DNA of 64,000 nt from contig CM067508.1 in the NCBI GenBank assembly GCA_034509495.1, forward strand, positions 30,962,071 through 31,026,070, given 5' to 3'. Positions 38,041 through 48,619 of this stretch are shown one piece after another. How positions within the stretch are numbered: position 1 is the first letter of the stretch; each line of letters begins with the position of its first letter. Both the position numbers and the translations under genes were made by a program. The notes below the pieces were generated by a model that made no database searches, was not told the origin of the DNA, and was given only the letters and a program-made list of their open reading frames with translations. The DNA is from Acestrorhynchus altus. Its lineage: Eukaryota > Chordata > Actinopteri > Characiformes > Acestrorhynchidae.

Positions 38041-38689
38041 CACAGTGTCCACTGTAACCCAATAGGCTTAACCTGGCACCATGCAGACCGATTGCCGCCT
38101 TGCTTGGTGCGCTGCATGCCAGTTATTCTTTTTGTCCCTCTTGCATCGGCGCCACCAGCGCGTCACAATAACATACACCATTATAATCTTGTGAGAGTTA
38201 GTCAATTGCAGGTTTCAGACGCAGTCTGCGCAGTTGCTTCCCACGAGCTGCGCCAGGACAGAGACGGTTTGATGACGACAGAGTTTAATCCTCATTGGTG
38301 GGAAGTTTCACAGAAAATGTGTGTTTTCATTCTAAAATCTAAACATTTTGCAGACTTTTTTTTTGTTTCAATATCAGTTTAAATATCAGATAAGCCAGTT
38401 TTGGAACCCATTTCTGTAGACAAAGGAACCATATTAAAATACTCCACACATGTTAAAATGTGTAACTAGTTTGACATTTTGTGGTCATCTACAGTCACCA
38501 GTGTGGAAAGCACTGGGCTTATTTCAATTTTGCTATTTATCATTTTCAACTTCATGTCATAACTGAAGAACTCTGCGAGATCTGCCATAGTTCTTGTGGG
38601 CTGCCGGGGGCCACTGCCTGACTTGACAGCTCTGATCGAGCCTCTAGCCACTCTCACTGACCACCAAGGCCAGGTGCAGTACATCTCCA
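38041..38689. other. Unassigned sequence splitting repeat 'Z' copy 5
   Basis: About 650 bp between two parts of the Z repeat. Contains no recognised motif. Could be an insertion. Confidence 0.35.
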
Positions 38690-38960
38690 ATAAGCCTAAT
38701 ATCTGTCTCAGTGACATCATTAGCCCCGCCCCCTCCTGATGACCAGTCAGAGTCTGCATGCAGGTTAAACATATACATGTGGACAGAGCAGTAAACATGC
38801 ACTGGAAGCTCCTTTGGCATTTAAACTGGGACTGAATTCAGTGGGAAACGTGATGAGTTTCTTCAGGGTAAGTCTTATATTGTTATGATTTGTGTGTCAT
38901 GTCTGAATGTTACTCTGATCCTGAGATATGAAGCCTAGAAAACATAATGTCCCAGAGATT
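38690..38960 (-). repeat. Dispersed repeat 'Z', copy 5 (reverse)
   Basis: Contains agtgacatcattagccccgc, gatgaccagtcagagtctgc, gtaaacatgcactggaagct and ttactctgatcctgagatat in inverse order. A tail match at 38010-38040 suggests one element split by about 600 bp of other sequence. Confidence 0.8.
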
Positions 38961-39109
38961 ATTACATCACATATTACAATGACCAAACATCATCGATGTG
39001 ATATGAGATTATATACACATGAATTCGGGGCATCAGGCTCTGATAATGAGCCAGTCCACGCTCATCAGGTTTATTACAGAAAGGTAAACTTTTAAGAAGC
39101 TCCTCAGCC

Positions 39110-39330
39110 TGATCACGTGATCAATCGGCCTGTGTTTACAGGGACGTGCGGGGAAAAAGGCCACTTCATTCACTCTCAAACTCAATCACGGTGGGCGCGT
39201 CTCCCTGCTCAGCCAATCTGACTCAACGGGGGCGTGTCCCCAAGCCCTGGGAACCAATCAGCAGCGCTCTGAGCTGAACTTTCAGTGAGTGAGGACACAG
39301 GGAGGCGGGGCCTGCAGACACAGGGATTAA
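39110..39330 (+). promoter_or_regulatory. Candidate upstream promoter/enhancer with CCAAT and GC boxes
   Basis: About 3 kb upstream of the smad6 ATG. It contains a 14-bp perfect palindrome TGATCACGTGATCA (39110-39123, E-box CACGTG core), a forkhead-like TGTTTAC, CCAAT boxes at about 39211 (agccaatct) and 39253 (accaatcag), a GC-rich gggggcgtgtcccc near 39228 and a GC box gaggcggggcc at 39302. The spacing looks promoter-like. It may serve smad6, a noncoding RNA, or be a remnant of a mobile element. Confidence 0.35.
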
Positions 39331-39354
39331 CCCTTCACCTGCCGGACACCGCAA

Positions 39355-39925
39355 ACACCGTACTAATAACATTTAAATAACACAAACATAACATTTAAAT
39401 GACACTAATAATGTATAAACAACACGAATAACATTTAAATTACACAAACATAACACTTAAATGACATTAATAACATTTCAGTAACACTAATGATGTATAA
39501 ATATCCCAAACATAATGTTTGTATAACACTAATAATAACACTAATGACATTTCAACAACACAATTAACATTTAAATAACATTAGTAAAATTTACATAAAA
39601 CTGATTCCATTTAAAAAACTCTTAAATAACACTAATAACATTTAAAAAACAAAAACATAACATTTAAATAACACTAATAACATTTAAAAAACACTAAGTA
39701 CATTCCAATAACACTAATAAAGAATAACACTAATACCATTTCAACAACACAAAAAACATTTAAATAACACAAACATAACATTTCAATAACACTAATAACA
39801 TTTAAATAACACTACTTAAATAGAAATAACACAAAAATAACATAAATAACACTAATAACAAATAGCACAAATAACATTTAAATAACACAAAAATAACATT
39901 TCAGTAGCACAAACTAAACAGCACT
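39355..39925. repeat. AT-rich, nearly G-free degenerate tandem repeat
   Basis: About 570 bp of irregular repeats built on 'aataacatttaaataacac' with variants such as 'acaaacataac'. The + strand has very few G residues. Copies vary by substitution and small indels, so the period (roughly 18-21 bp) is not constant. Confidence 0.85.
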
Positions 39926-40000
39926 TCATGTGAAATAGTTACATAGTGTTTTCACTCTGAATGAATGTGTGTTGATACATTTACTTGCTTACAGTCACTT

Positions 40001-40002
<2 letters not shown>

Positions 40003-40090
<88 letters not shown>
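40003..40090. repeat. (GA)n microsatellite
   Basis: About 88 bp of almost pure GA with a single ACA interruption. It follows the G-free tract and lies 2.2 kb upstream of smad6. Confidence 0.97.
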
Positions 40091-40093
<3 letters not shown>

Positions 40094-40872
40094 TAGTCCC
40101 TAGCTAATTGAGGCAATTAAAATGCTGGCACTCAGTAATGGAATATTGACAGGTAACCCAGTTATCATGACTGGTAAACTGGCGAAAAATAATGCTAATA
40201 TAATTGGTTTAAATTGTATGAATGAGTGAAAAGATAATTGTGTGAGACCCGAGGAACTTTAAAACTGGGATTCCCATTTTTACTTCATTCTTCCTTCAGA
40301 CGCTCTGGTGCACAGATGATGATTTTAGGATGACATGACCTGAGAAGGACACTGTGAAGAAAAGTGTGTGGAAAAAAAATGAGTCCAGTCTAAAGAATTC
40401 TTCTGGCTCCTGGTCATATAATTCCACGAGAAATATCTAAATACCTGCAGGGTGTGCGATGGGATTCCTGTTGCATTCAAGTGGTGTAAGTTTTATTGGA
40501 AAAATAATTTTCCCACCTGGAAGCCCCACATTAACACCCACTAATGTCGGACACTGAAGCTGGACACATAAACATTTTCAGTGCCACTAAAATGGACCAG
40601 GTTTTGATTTAAACACTATTTCCAATATGTCTGAACTTCTCGTCCAGGTTAAATATCAATTAATAATGTCTAGTTTGTATGTTTTTCCTAACAGTACAAT
40701 TATTTTACACACCTACAATCCATCTATATGTTATTTCACAATAAAGTCAAAAATACATACAGTTATCAACAGCCTCCATATTTAATATCACATATAAACC
40801 ATATAAATGCCACCAAATTAGGCAAATGAGTTTCATGTTTGAGAAACTGCTCAACATGCACTTGAAAGCACA
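40091..40872. other. No feature recognised upstream of smad6
   Basis: AT-rich unique sequence between the GA tract and the foldback repeat. Confidence 0.5.
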
Positions 40873-41420
40873 ATCATAGATTGAGAAGAGGTAGAGAAGA
40901 AACTGACAGACAGGGAGTGAATGAAAATCACTTTGTTTCCAGGCAAGAATTTCTTCTAGAAGACTGTAGGTGCTTCTGCCATCAATTTCCAAAAACCTCC
41001 TCAGTGGAACAGCAGCCCATCAACATATGGATCAAAGTGGCACTCTTTGCCATTCTGATGAGAATTGGTAGACTGGGATTTAGGCCACTGCTGGTAGACC
41101 TGTATGAGCCAACGCTTTCACACACCTGCAAATTCAGCGCCTTCCTTCACAGGGTGGTCTTCAGCGCCCAACTGCAATCTCCATCCAACCGTTCGCACCT
41201 GCTTTTCCGCTCATTTTCCACATGGAACAAGACCTCCTCCTCTTCTCAACCTATGAATCCTGGGGTGCACACCCTACTGGTATTCACAATCTCACCATCC
41301 TCCTGCAGCACCACCTGCAGGACCTTGAAGTCACTGCCACCACAAACACACAAGGTGACAGTTTACATTTTCAGTCCAGTGACATATAAACCACCAATAT
41401 ATGGCAAACAGCACCATATA
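40873..41420. repeat. Foldback-like dispersed repeat, copy 1 (next to smad6 promoter)
   Basis: Aligns by eye with 59430-59760 in intron 3: shared blocks include ccaggcaaga...cttctaga, catcaacat(a/g)tgga, gagt/aagtggcac and ccactgctggtaga. Its left end (attgagaagaggta, about 40880) is the reverse complement of a segment near 41240 (cctcttctcaacctat), so it is partly self-complementary. The 216-codon ORF at 40881-41531 reads through this repeat and is not a gene I recognise. Confidence 0.6.
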
Positions 41421-41652
41421 CAAGACCCCCTGCTCCAACCCCAGCCCAGTGCCCCTCTAGACTCCCTCAGCCTCAGACCCCTCGTCCCCTCGGAGCGGGC
41501 AGATGGAGATGGATGGTTGTTTCTCCTTTAAGAGTCCAGAAACTTGAAACCTTGTTTGCGCAACAATCAGTGCAGCTTCGAGCCGCCAAAGTGTCTAGAC
41601 TAGCACATGATGGTAGGCAGCCAATGGCTCCACCGCTCTCCTCGGGGGCCCC

Positions 41653-41888
41653 GCGTGCGTGTGTGTGTGTGTGTGTGCGTGCGTGCGTGTGTGTGTGTGT
41701 GTGTGTCAGCGGGAGAGGAGGGAAAAAAAGAAAAGGCAGAGAGAAACGGGAGAAAGGCAGAGAAGTGGGCTGCAGTTTGAGCAGGTCTGAACGCAGGATC
41801 CAGGAGCTGCTGCAGAACCACGGATTTGGAGCTTTTTTTTGTCCTGACAGACACACACACACACACACACGCACGCACGCACACGCAC
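41653..41888. repeat. Complementary GT and AC tracts in the presumed smad6 leader
   Basis: A (GT)n tract at 41653-41706 containing a GCGTGCGTGCGTG interruption faces an (AC)n tract at 41849-41888 containing the matching GCACGCACGC interruption. The two are near-perfect inverted copies separated by about 140 bp. As RNA or single-stranded DNA they could form a long hairpin. Confidence 0.8.
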
Positions 41889-42089
41889 GGATACTTGTGG
41901 AAGCAGTGGCGCTGGAGCAGGTCGGGAGCGCCGCGGGTGGATTGTACTCAGACTGGATGCGGCGGAGCGGCTGCGGGCTGTGACTGCGGGCGCGTTGCGC
42001 TCCGGCGCAGGAGAGGAGCGCGGCGCGCGCGGGCACCGTGCGCACGGACGGACGGACGGACGGAGGTTCGCGCGGCGCGCGCGGCTTGA

Positions 42090-42215
42090 ATGCATTTTGA
42101 CTTCTGCGCGGCTGTCGTGCGTCGCGCGCCTCCGTGTCGGGCTGTGAGCGCGTTCCGAGCTGATGCGGCGCTGCTGCGCGTCGGCCGCGCGGCGCTCTGC
42201 GGCCCCCGTGGATGA
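42090..42215 (+). promoter_or_regulatory. Upstream ORF 1 in the presumed smad6 leader (41 codons)
   Basis: ATG at 42090 opens 41 codons ending in TGA at 42213-42215. The stop shares bases with the next upstream ATG (ATGA, 42212-42215). The peptide (starting MHFDFCAAVV) resembles nothing I know. If the transcript starts upstream of 42090, this ORF would be met before the smad6 start and could lower or couple translation. The transcription start is unknown, so its presence in the mRNA is inferred. Confidence 0.45.
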
Positions 42216-42400
42216 GGCTCCCACCCGGCTCTGAAGCGCGAGCGGGACGCGAGGACGACGCGGGAGCAGGAGGAGCAGGAGGAGGAGGAGGAGGAGGACA
42301 GGAGCGCGCGCCGAGAGGGGGCTCGAAGTTGTCGTATGTTCAGGACGAAACGCTCGGGTCTCGTGCGGCGACTCTGGCGAAGCCGTTTGGTACCGGATAA
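42212..42400 (+). promoter_or_regulatory. Upstream ORF 2 overlapping the smad6 start codon
   Basis: ATG at 42212 opens 62 codons and stops at 42400, 65 bases past the smad6 ATG, in a different frame (+1). Ribosomes translating it could not reach the main start. Its own context is weak (T at -3, A at +4), so leaky scanning is expected. The peptide is low-complexity (Gly/Ala/Arg) and probably not itself functional. Confidence 0.45.
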
Positions 42401-42984
42401 AGACGGGGGCGACGGGGATGGCAGGAGGGGGGGCGCCGGTGCGGGAGGCGGGGAGGGGGAGGGCGGCTCACGGGACGGGCCGGCTGGCGAGCGGCGCGCG
42501 GACGACGTCGCCAAGACGGAGCCGGGGCTTGTGAGCGCCAGCGCGCCGCAGGGAGCCGCGGACGCGGACTGCAGGGCCGTCACGTGCTGCCTGTTCACAG
42601 AGCGCGCGGCCGGCGGCGGAGACGCAGACGGAGGAGCAGACGGGGACGCGGGCAGCACGAGCCCCGGCGACGCCAGCAGGGCGCCCGAGCCTGAGCTGAA
42701 GGGCGCCACGTACACGCTGCTCAAGCGGCTGAAGGAAAGGACGCTGCACGCGCTGCTCGAGGCCGTGGAGTCCGGCGGCGGCGTGCCCAGCGAGTGCGTG
42801 CTGGTGGCGCGCGCCGAGCCGCGCGCGCCGCCGCCGCAGCTGCTGCTGTGCAGGCTGTACCGCTGGCCAGATGTGCAGCACGCGGCGCAGCTCAAAGCGC
42901 TCTGCGAGTGCCAGAGCTTCGGCGCGCAGGACGGGCCACTGGTGTGCTGCAACCCCTACCATTACAGCAGGCTCTGTGGGCCAG
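42336..42984 (+). CDS. smad6: smad6 exon 1 (N-terminus and MH1-like domain), partial gene
   Basis: First coding exon of an inhibitory SMAD, which blocks BMP/TGF-beta receptor signalling by binding activated type I receptors and competing for receptor-regulated SMADs. The start at 42336 gives MFRTKRSGLVRRLWRSRLVP, nearly identical to the vertebrate SMAD6 N-terminus. Residues 21-75 are Gly/Glu/Asp/Arg-rich linker. Residues 81-90 (AVTCCLFTER) match a conserved SMAD6 block. Residues 119-216 are the divergent MH1 domain, with LLKRLKERTLHALLEAVES, LYRWPDVQH and the Cys/His cluster CCNPYH (204-209). The exon ends after one base of codon 217 at a GT donor (ggccag|gtgaga), phase 1. The start context is weak (C at -3, T at +4). 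A long antisense ORF here is a by-product of GC richness. Whether this is smad6a or smad6b cannot be told. Family assignment is very secure. Confidence 0.97.
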
Positions 42985-44287
42985 GTGAGAACGTGCACGT
43001 GCATGCATGCCTACGCGCGCGCAGTCCGAGAAGTGCCCTGTAGAGCTGCCCCAGTGTCCCACGTCCAGATCGTCAGCTGGCGGCGCAGCCCTTGGTGACT
43101 TGGATCGGAGGTGTCCAGGCGGGGGGCAGCTGAAGCTCTGCAGGGCAGGGGGGTCAGGAGCTTAAAGGTTTAAAGCCTCATTGTGTATTATTGTGGGGAA
43201 GTGATCTTTTACTCCGTGTCCCTCAAACCCACCCCAACATTAACCACAGCAACATCTTATCTACGACCTTCCCACCTGCTTATCTGGATGCTGCTGGGTG
43301 TGGACGGTTGCATGAGTGGTCTGCACTTGTGCAGGGGTCCAGTTTATAGCTGAAGTGCTCTGGAGCTACAGTTGGAGATACTCTCCACCCAGATGTGTTA
43401 TAAAATGGTTCAAAAAATGTTGCCACCGTTTGAGTCACAGATACATTGTATTCATGTGGCCTAAATACTGCATTCTTAATAAACACACTTGTATAAAGAG
43501 ATTTGCCAGAAATGGTAGAAATCCAGGTCAGCATTTCCCCTCCACTCACCCTTGAATCACCTCTGAATTCTGAATCAACATTATCCTAATGTTAATTTTG
43601 ACATTAATCAGTGCTATAGCCTCATTCAGCCTCATTGAGGGTTGATTTATAAATGTTAACCTTTTCTCAACTGTTTAAAAACTCAAGGTTAAATGTTGCT
43701 TCAATGATTTTCAACATTATGCCAATCACAGTTAAACGCTGAAGGCTGGTCATGTGCCAGCTGGGATTTTTACTGAATTACCCAAATATAAACACCAGTC
43801 AGCGTCAGTTCACTGACACATCATTCATTTAAGTTTAAAAGTGTGTGTTATGGGTTGGCAGAGTCCTGAATGAGTGATCACGTTGATATCTAGTCTGTGT
43901 TTCACAGCATGGCACGTTTAACTGACTTCACCCTCTCATGAGAGACTTTTCAGACATCATGACCATGTTTTACTTCATGACTAGTGTTCGCTCTCCATAT
44001 GCTGTTCAAATCATCTCAGATAAAACATGCACGAGTGTGTCTTTGGCCGAAATGTGTAGCTACAGTTAATTTCAGTCCATACTGCTGGTACGGACTTAGG
44101 TGAGCTGATTTAACAACAGTCAGCTGAATTTCTAGCTACTGGATGAAGTCAACTTGTGAGGAAATAGCAAAGTCTGTCACAATAATTACATAATCGTGCA
44201 AAATATAGAAATGACTTGCTGACCTCACTATCATTCTTGTGAATGTGAATAAGCTACTGTGTCAAGTTTGCTTAAAAAGACTTTTAT

Positions 44288-44288
44288 A

Positions 44289-44356
<68 letters not shown>

Positions 44357-44357
44357 C
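44288..44357. repeat. (TTA)n microsatellite in intron 1
   Basis: About 23 TTA units. Confidence 0.96.
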
Positions 44358-45029
44358 ATTTCCAGGGTGATATATTGTCCAAACAAAAGTAAGTTATTGT
44401 GACAGACCTAGAAATACCAACCTTTATTATCTAGAAGAACATCAAACGTTTATTATTTTACCTCACAAGTTGTTATTCCTTGACAGACATTTTTGAGAGT
44501 CTCAGAGAAAACTCTTTCATGTTTACTTTATTTTCATGAAATTCTTCCAGCCTTGATCACTTAAAAAGGGAGAAGTTCAGTTGAAAAAGCAAGTTATAAG
44601 CCTGCCATGGCCTCCAGCATTCTGCAAAGTAGTGGTCAGGGATTCAACACATGATGTTGGACACTTGAGTCATACATTCCCCCTTATTTTAACACATTAG
44701 TGACACATAAAAAAGGGGTCTTAAATAAGACATCGTTAGAGTGTACAGGCAGGTTGTCTCTGCTAGTGAAACATTTTGATGTGGATGAAAGACTGAATGT
44801 TTAAGACATAGTCATTCAGAGGGGTTTGGTGAGAACGGGCCATTTTAGATGAACCTGAGGAACATAATTCCTCTGAAGAAAAAATAAATAAATTGTGGAC
44901 ATTGATTGTTGCCTACAACAAACTTTTCATGTAACATTTACCTCTGTTTTATCATAATTAACATCACGTACAACAAATAAGCCAGCGTTAAATCAACATT
45001 TTAGTGTTAAATTTACACTGTGAGTGTTT

Positions 45030-45222
45030 AACAGTGGTTGGTGTGGCACAACAGATTAAACCACCAGTGAGCCACCACGCCATGGGGGAGATTATCAGTC
45101 TGGGGCAAATATGCGGTGTCCTTTGGCAAGACTCCTAACATTACTCTGACCCACCTCTGTAATGTGAGTAACCTTGTACGTTTTCTGGATGAGAGCATCA
45201 GTTAAATGCAATAAATGTAAAT
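45030..45222 (+). repeat. tRNA-derived SINE-like element in intron 1
   Basis: Starts near gttggtgtggcacaacagat and ends ttctggatgagagcatcagt + taaatgcaataaatgtaaat, close to the conserved 3' module of fish V-SINE/DANA-type elements. The head has lost a clear A box. Confidence 0.65.
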
Positions 45223-46569
45223 ATAACACCCGGTTTTAATTCAACACTAACAGGGTCGACTTAACAATGACAAATTTGCTGTCCGTATGAAATATAGAAT
45301 GTGCAATTTGTGATAATTAGGATAGTAAAATAAAATTGGCTGTAGATGCGTTGTAGAAACCAGCCTATACATATCAGTAACAATATACTGAAATATTTTA
45401 TAGGTGACTTTAGAGTTTAGAGTTTTCATTGAGATCGGCTGAGATATAATAATCACTGCAATTCAATCATGTACCTTCTCCTTGAGCTTGAGGTTAACTC
45501 TGTTAATCTGGTGAAATGTGTCAGATACTGCTTTTTAAAGCTGATTGTTTTACATGCTGTACTCGGATATACCAAGATTTGCATGCAAGAAGAGTTGTGT
45601 TTTGGCCCTTGAGCTGTGAGAGTCTGATTAACAGGTCACACATGCTGCTGATGAAATGTAGCACTTTAGTGAAACTCTGTCTCACTGACTCAGTGAAAGG
45701 TTAAAGAACGCTCCTCTGCCAGTCAGCGTTGAAGGCCTGTTTGTCTGACATAGAGCAAGAAAGTGCTGGAGTTTTAAACAGAACTGCGTGCATTCAGGAC
45801 CATTTCCTACTCAGTTTATTTTTTCTCTAGATGTTCACTTTTCTGCTTACTCCATTGAAACACTTCCATTACCGGAGGCCCCTCAGCGTCTAAGTAAATC
45901 TTCTGCAGCCAACCTAATTGCCCCCCAAAGATAGGAACAAAATGTATTAACTGACCTGCTTATGCATTAAAGTGGAGTACAGGTCTGCATACTTTCACTC
46001 AAGAGACGTGAAGATTAGTTTAGGCTAAAGAGAGCTTTGCCATAACCTATGTGAGCTGAAACAGGCGTCAGTCAGTGAGCTAAATAAGTGAAGAGCTGCT
46101 ATAGTTTACAATCATTTATTGGAAGCATAGTTATGTTTGATGTGAGTTGGCTTTGCACTGGAGTTACAACCCAGCTGGCTTGATAGATATGTCTGTGGTT
46201 GAACATGAGTTTTAATGGATAAGTTATGATTTTACGTCACCAAAATTGAATGTCATCCAAATGTCATGGCAATCTAACATTGATGTAAGGTACTAGTTGT
46301 GAGGTATGGTGACCAAAACCCAACATCTGCTAAAGTTTATAAAGTAAACATAGAGTTGTTGTTGTTATTGTTGGGTTTAAGTCAAGATGAGAAGTAACCA
46401 AAATTTAACATCGATTAGATGCTGGAGCCTCGATAAATGTCTAACTTTGATTTCCATCCAGTCTTTCTCTTAAAAATAGAGAAATGATAGATACAAAGTT
46501 GGCCTTGTTTGTTATCGTCAGTCAGTAACTAGCACAACCAGCTTACTTTTCCTCACAGCATGTAGAAGT

Positions 46570-46835
46570 AATTATGCTCATTTGACCCACTGGGTTGTGC
46601 ACACACAGGAATTAGACCTCAGCATTTAACCCATCCACACACAGAGATGCACACTAGTGAATTCACACACCAGGGGGCAGTGAGCACACGTGCCCGGAGC
46701 GGTGGGCAACCCTGTCCTCGGTACCCGGGGAGCAGCTGTGGAGTTCAGTGCCTTGCTCCAGGGCACTTCAGTCATGTCCTGCCAGATTCAAACCAGCTAC
46801 CTAACCACCAGGCCACGGCTGCTCGCAATTTGTGG
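46570..46835. repeat. Dispersed repeat resembling a tRNA-related SINE
   Basis: Includes gaattcacacaccaggggg, gcccggagcggtgggcaacc, a cggtacccggggagcagct run and ccttgctccagggcacttca, ending with gattcaaaccagctacctaa, which resembles a degenerate tRNA-type B box. I know this as a common fish repeat. The element class is uncertain. Confidence 0.6.
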
Positions 46836-47119
46836 TAAAACTGGCCAATTCTCTGGACTTTCACATGACAACCTCTCAAGGCTGGCACAGATTAAACAGA
46901 GTATCTGTTCATGTATTTTGTAGAGCATTTTTTTTCTGAACAGCCACTGAAAACCTGTGAGCAGTAGTAAGTAGTTAGTCTAACATTTAATTGTAGGGTT
47001 TCACTGGCGAACCGGTAGCCAGGTTTGTAGCCGGTACGTGGCTTTTGGTGCACAGCCTGGATTAGAAAAAATGTTAAAAAACAGGCTGCACAACGTGTAA
47101 ATCCATCAGCAGCATGTTT

Positions 47120-47530
47120 TTTCTCCCCCTAATCACAGTTTCCTCAGTTCAGAGGTGTGTGGTTTGGAGAAAAGCCCCCTCTCTCCCATACTGGCCCTTT
47201 GAGACATAACTCAAATGCGTTCATGCGTGTCCCGATAAAGGTGGTATTTCTTTCATGCGATTGAACAGAGGCCCTCTCAATCCTCAAACTTTGTAACCTC
47301 TTTGGCGTTTTTTCCCTCTCAGTTCAAGCTCACAAACGAAGCTAAAGACAGCCGCTCCATTGTCCGAGTCTTACGCTGCTCCTATGGCATTTAATCATGT
47401 TAAAGCATTTCTAATTAACTCCAATTAGTGCATAAAGATATCTATCAAAACATTTCACTCGTTTGAATCGCCTCTCTTATTGGCAGCGAGTTAAACAGTG
47501 GAGTATGACGTCCCTGTGCTTATAAAATGT
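47120..47530 (+). promoter_or_regulatory. Possible intronic regulatory element (intron 1)
   Basis: Non-repetitive, balanced composition, with homeodomain-like words (tttctaattaactccaatta), a GATA-like cccgataaagg and an aagatatcta. It matches no repeat here. Conservation is a guess that only alignment can settle. Confidence 0.25.
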
Positions 47531-48619
47531 TACTCTTTAACTGCTTTATCACTAAATCTCACCAAGTAAACAGGAATTTATCCGGCGCATTTCATGCCTA
47601 CACTCAACACAAGTTGGATGTAGGCAGACAAAACTGCATCTCCCCCCCCTTTTTTTTTTCCTCTTTTCTTTTATTTGGTTAGGCATTATGCCTTTGAAAT
47701 GAGATCAGTTTCAAGTTGCATTTTTAAAAGCTCTTTTGCCTAAGAAGGTCCCCTCATGCTATTTAGGTGAAGGAGTGGTGATAATATACAGTTTGCATAC
47801 TACTGGCGCCAGACTGACTAGCTGTGTATGTGAGTGAGTGAGTTAGGATCCTGGCAATTACTGCCGCCACTCTTAAAGAGACAGACGCTATTATGGCTTT
47901 TCTTTCTTCTCCTTTTCCTTCTCCCTCTAGGCGAGGTCACTACGTGTTCACAAACTTTTCTCCCTTTGTGCTCTTGCTGAGAGCCTCTACATGTCTCTCT
48001 TTCAAGCCCTGTTTTCAGTTGGAGTGCAGATATCCTTTTTTTTTTAAAGGTGCTTGCACATTAAGGCTGACAGTGTGACGCTCTTGCAACCCTGTTCCAG
48101 TGCAGTTTTGGCCAAAGTTCAAACATGTAGCCTACTTAACTGTTCAAATGATGGGTCAGAGCTTTTCAGTATAGAGGAGAAAATGCCTGAAAGTGAACGG
48201 ATGATTTCTCTTTTAAAATAACTCCGCACCCCTTTTGACAATCTTTGATAAATGATGTTTTTTCCTGTGCAGTTTTATGTTGGGTTGTAAAATGGTAATA
48301 TAATGCAAAGTTCTCCAAGTCATAAGTCAGAGCAGTGAATGCTCATGCATTTCATTTTTGAGACCAAAAGTAGAGAAGTTTTTATCTCAAATCATCCTTT
48401 TCTTTTCTGGTAGAACATAGGGTTTGTAATGTTGCATCGTTTGTTACCTTCATCCACTGCAATGTTAATAAGCAAAAACATACATACAGTGATCATGTGT
48501 TGGTGGCTGAATCATCCCTTTTTAAGCTGTGTTGGTGCTGTGTAGTTAAAGGTCTTGGTAATTTTGGGATAAGCATGTCTGTAATTCTCTGTTGTAACCA
48601 TGCGTCTGTTCTTCTTCAG

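Larger units (their letters stand above)
41880..43110. promoter_or_regulatory. CpG-rich island over smad6 leader and exon 1
   Basis: Base composition switches sharply from AT-rich flanks to GC-rich sequence dense in CpG, spanning the presumed 5' leader, exon 1 and the first roughly 120 bp of intron 1. It includes (GGAC)n at about 42045-42064 and (GGA)n at about 42268-42299. This is the usual setting of a vertebrate developmental promoter. No TATA box or defined transcription start is visible. Edges were judged by eye. Confidence 0.8.
42985..48619 (+). other. smad6 intron 1 (5.6 kb)
   Basis: Bounded by gtgaga and cttcttcag. Holds a (TTA)n microsatellite, two SINE-like repeats and a possible regulatory stretch, each listed separately. 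About 43560-43760 and 46200-46460 look like very degenerate fish repeats rich in TCAAC/TTGAT-type words. The remaining sequence (43110-44280, 44360-45030, 45225-46200, 47530-48600) shows no exon or repeat I can name. Confidence 0.9.

Noticed and set aside
40881..41531. 216-codon + strand ORF just upstream of smad6
   Set aside because: It overlies a dispersed repeat also present in intron 3 and has no recognisable domain.
41473..42224. Several overlapping ORFs on both strands upstream of smad6 exon 1
   Set aside because: They run through GT/AC microsatellites (Cys-Val and His-Thr repeats) and GC-rich leader, with no conserved motif.
41948..42952. 334-codon minus-strand ORF opposite smad6 exon 1
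   Set aside because: Low-complexity Ser/Ala/Pro/Arg peptide produced by GC-rich antisense reading. The + strand clearly encodes conserved SMAD6.
46570..46835. Possible tRNA gene because of a GATTCAAA-type box
   Set aside because: No clover-leaf or A box. The sequence recurs at 15690-15790 as a dispersed repeat.
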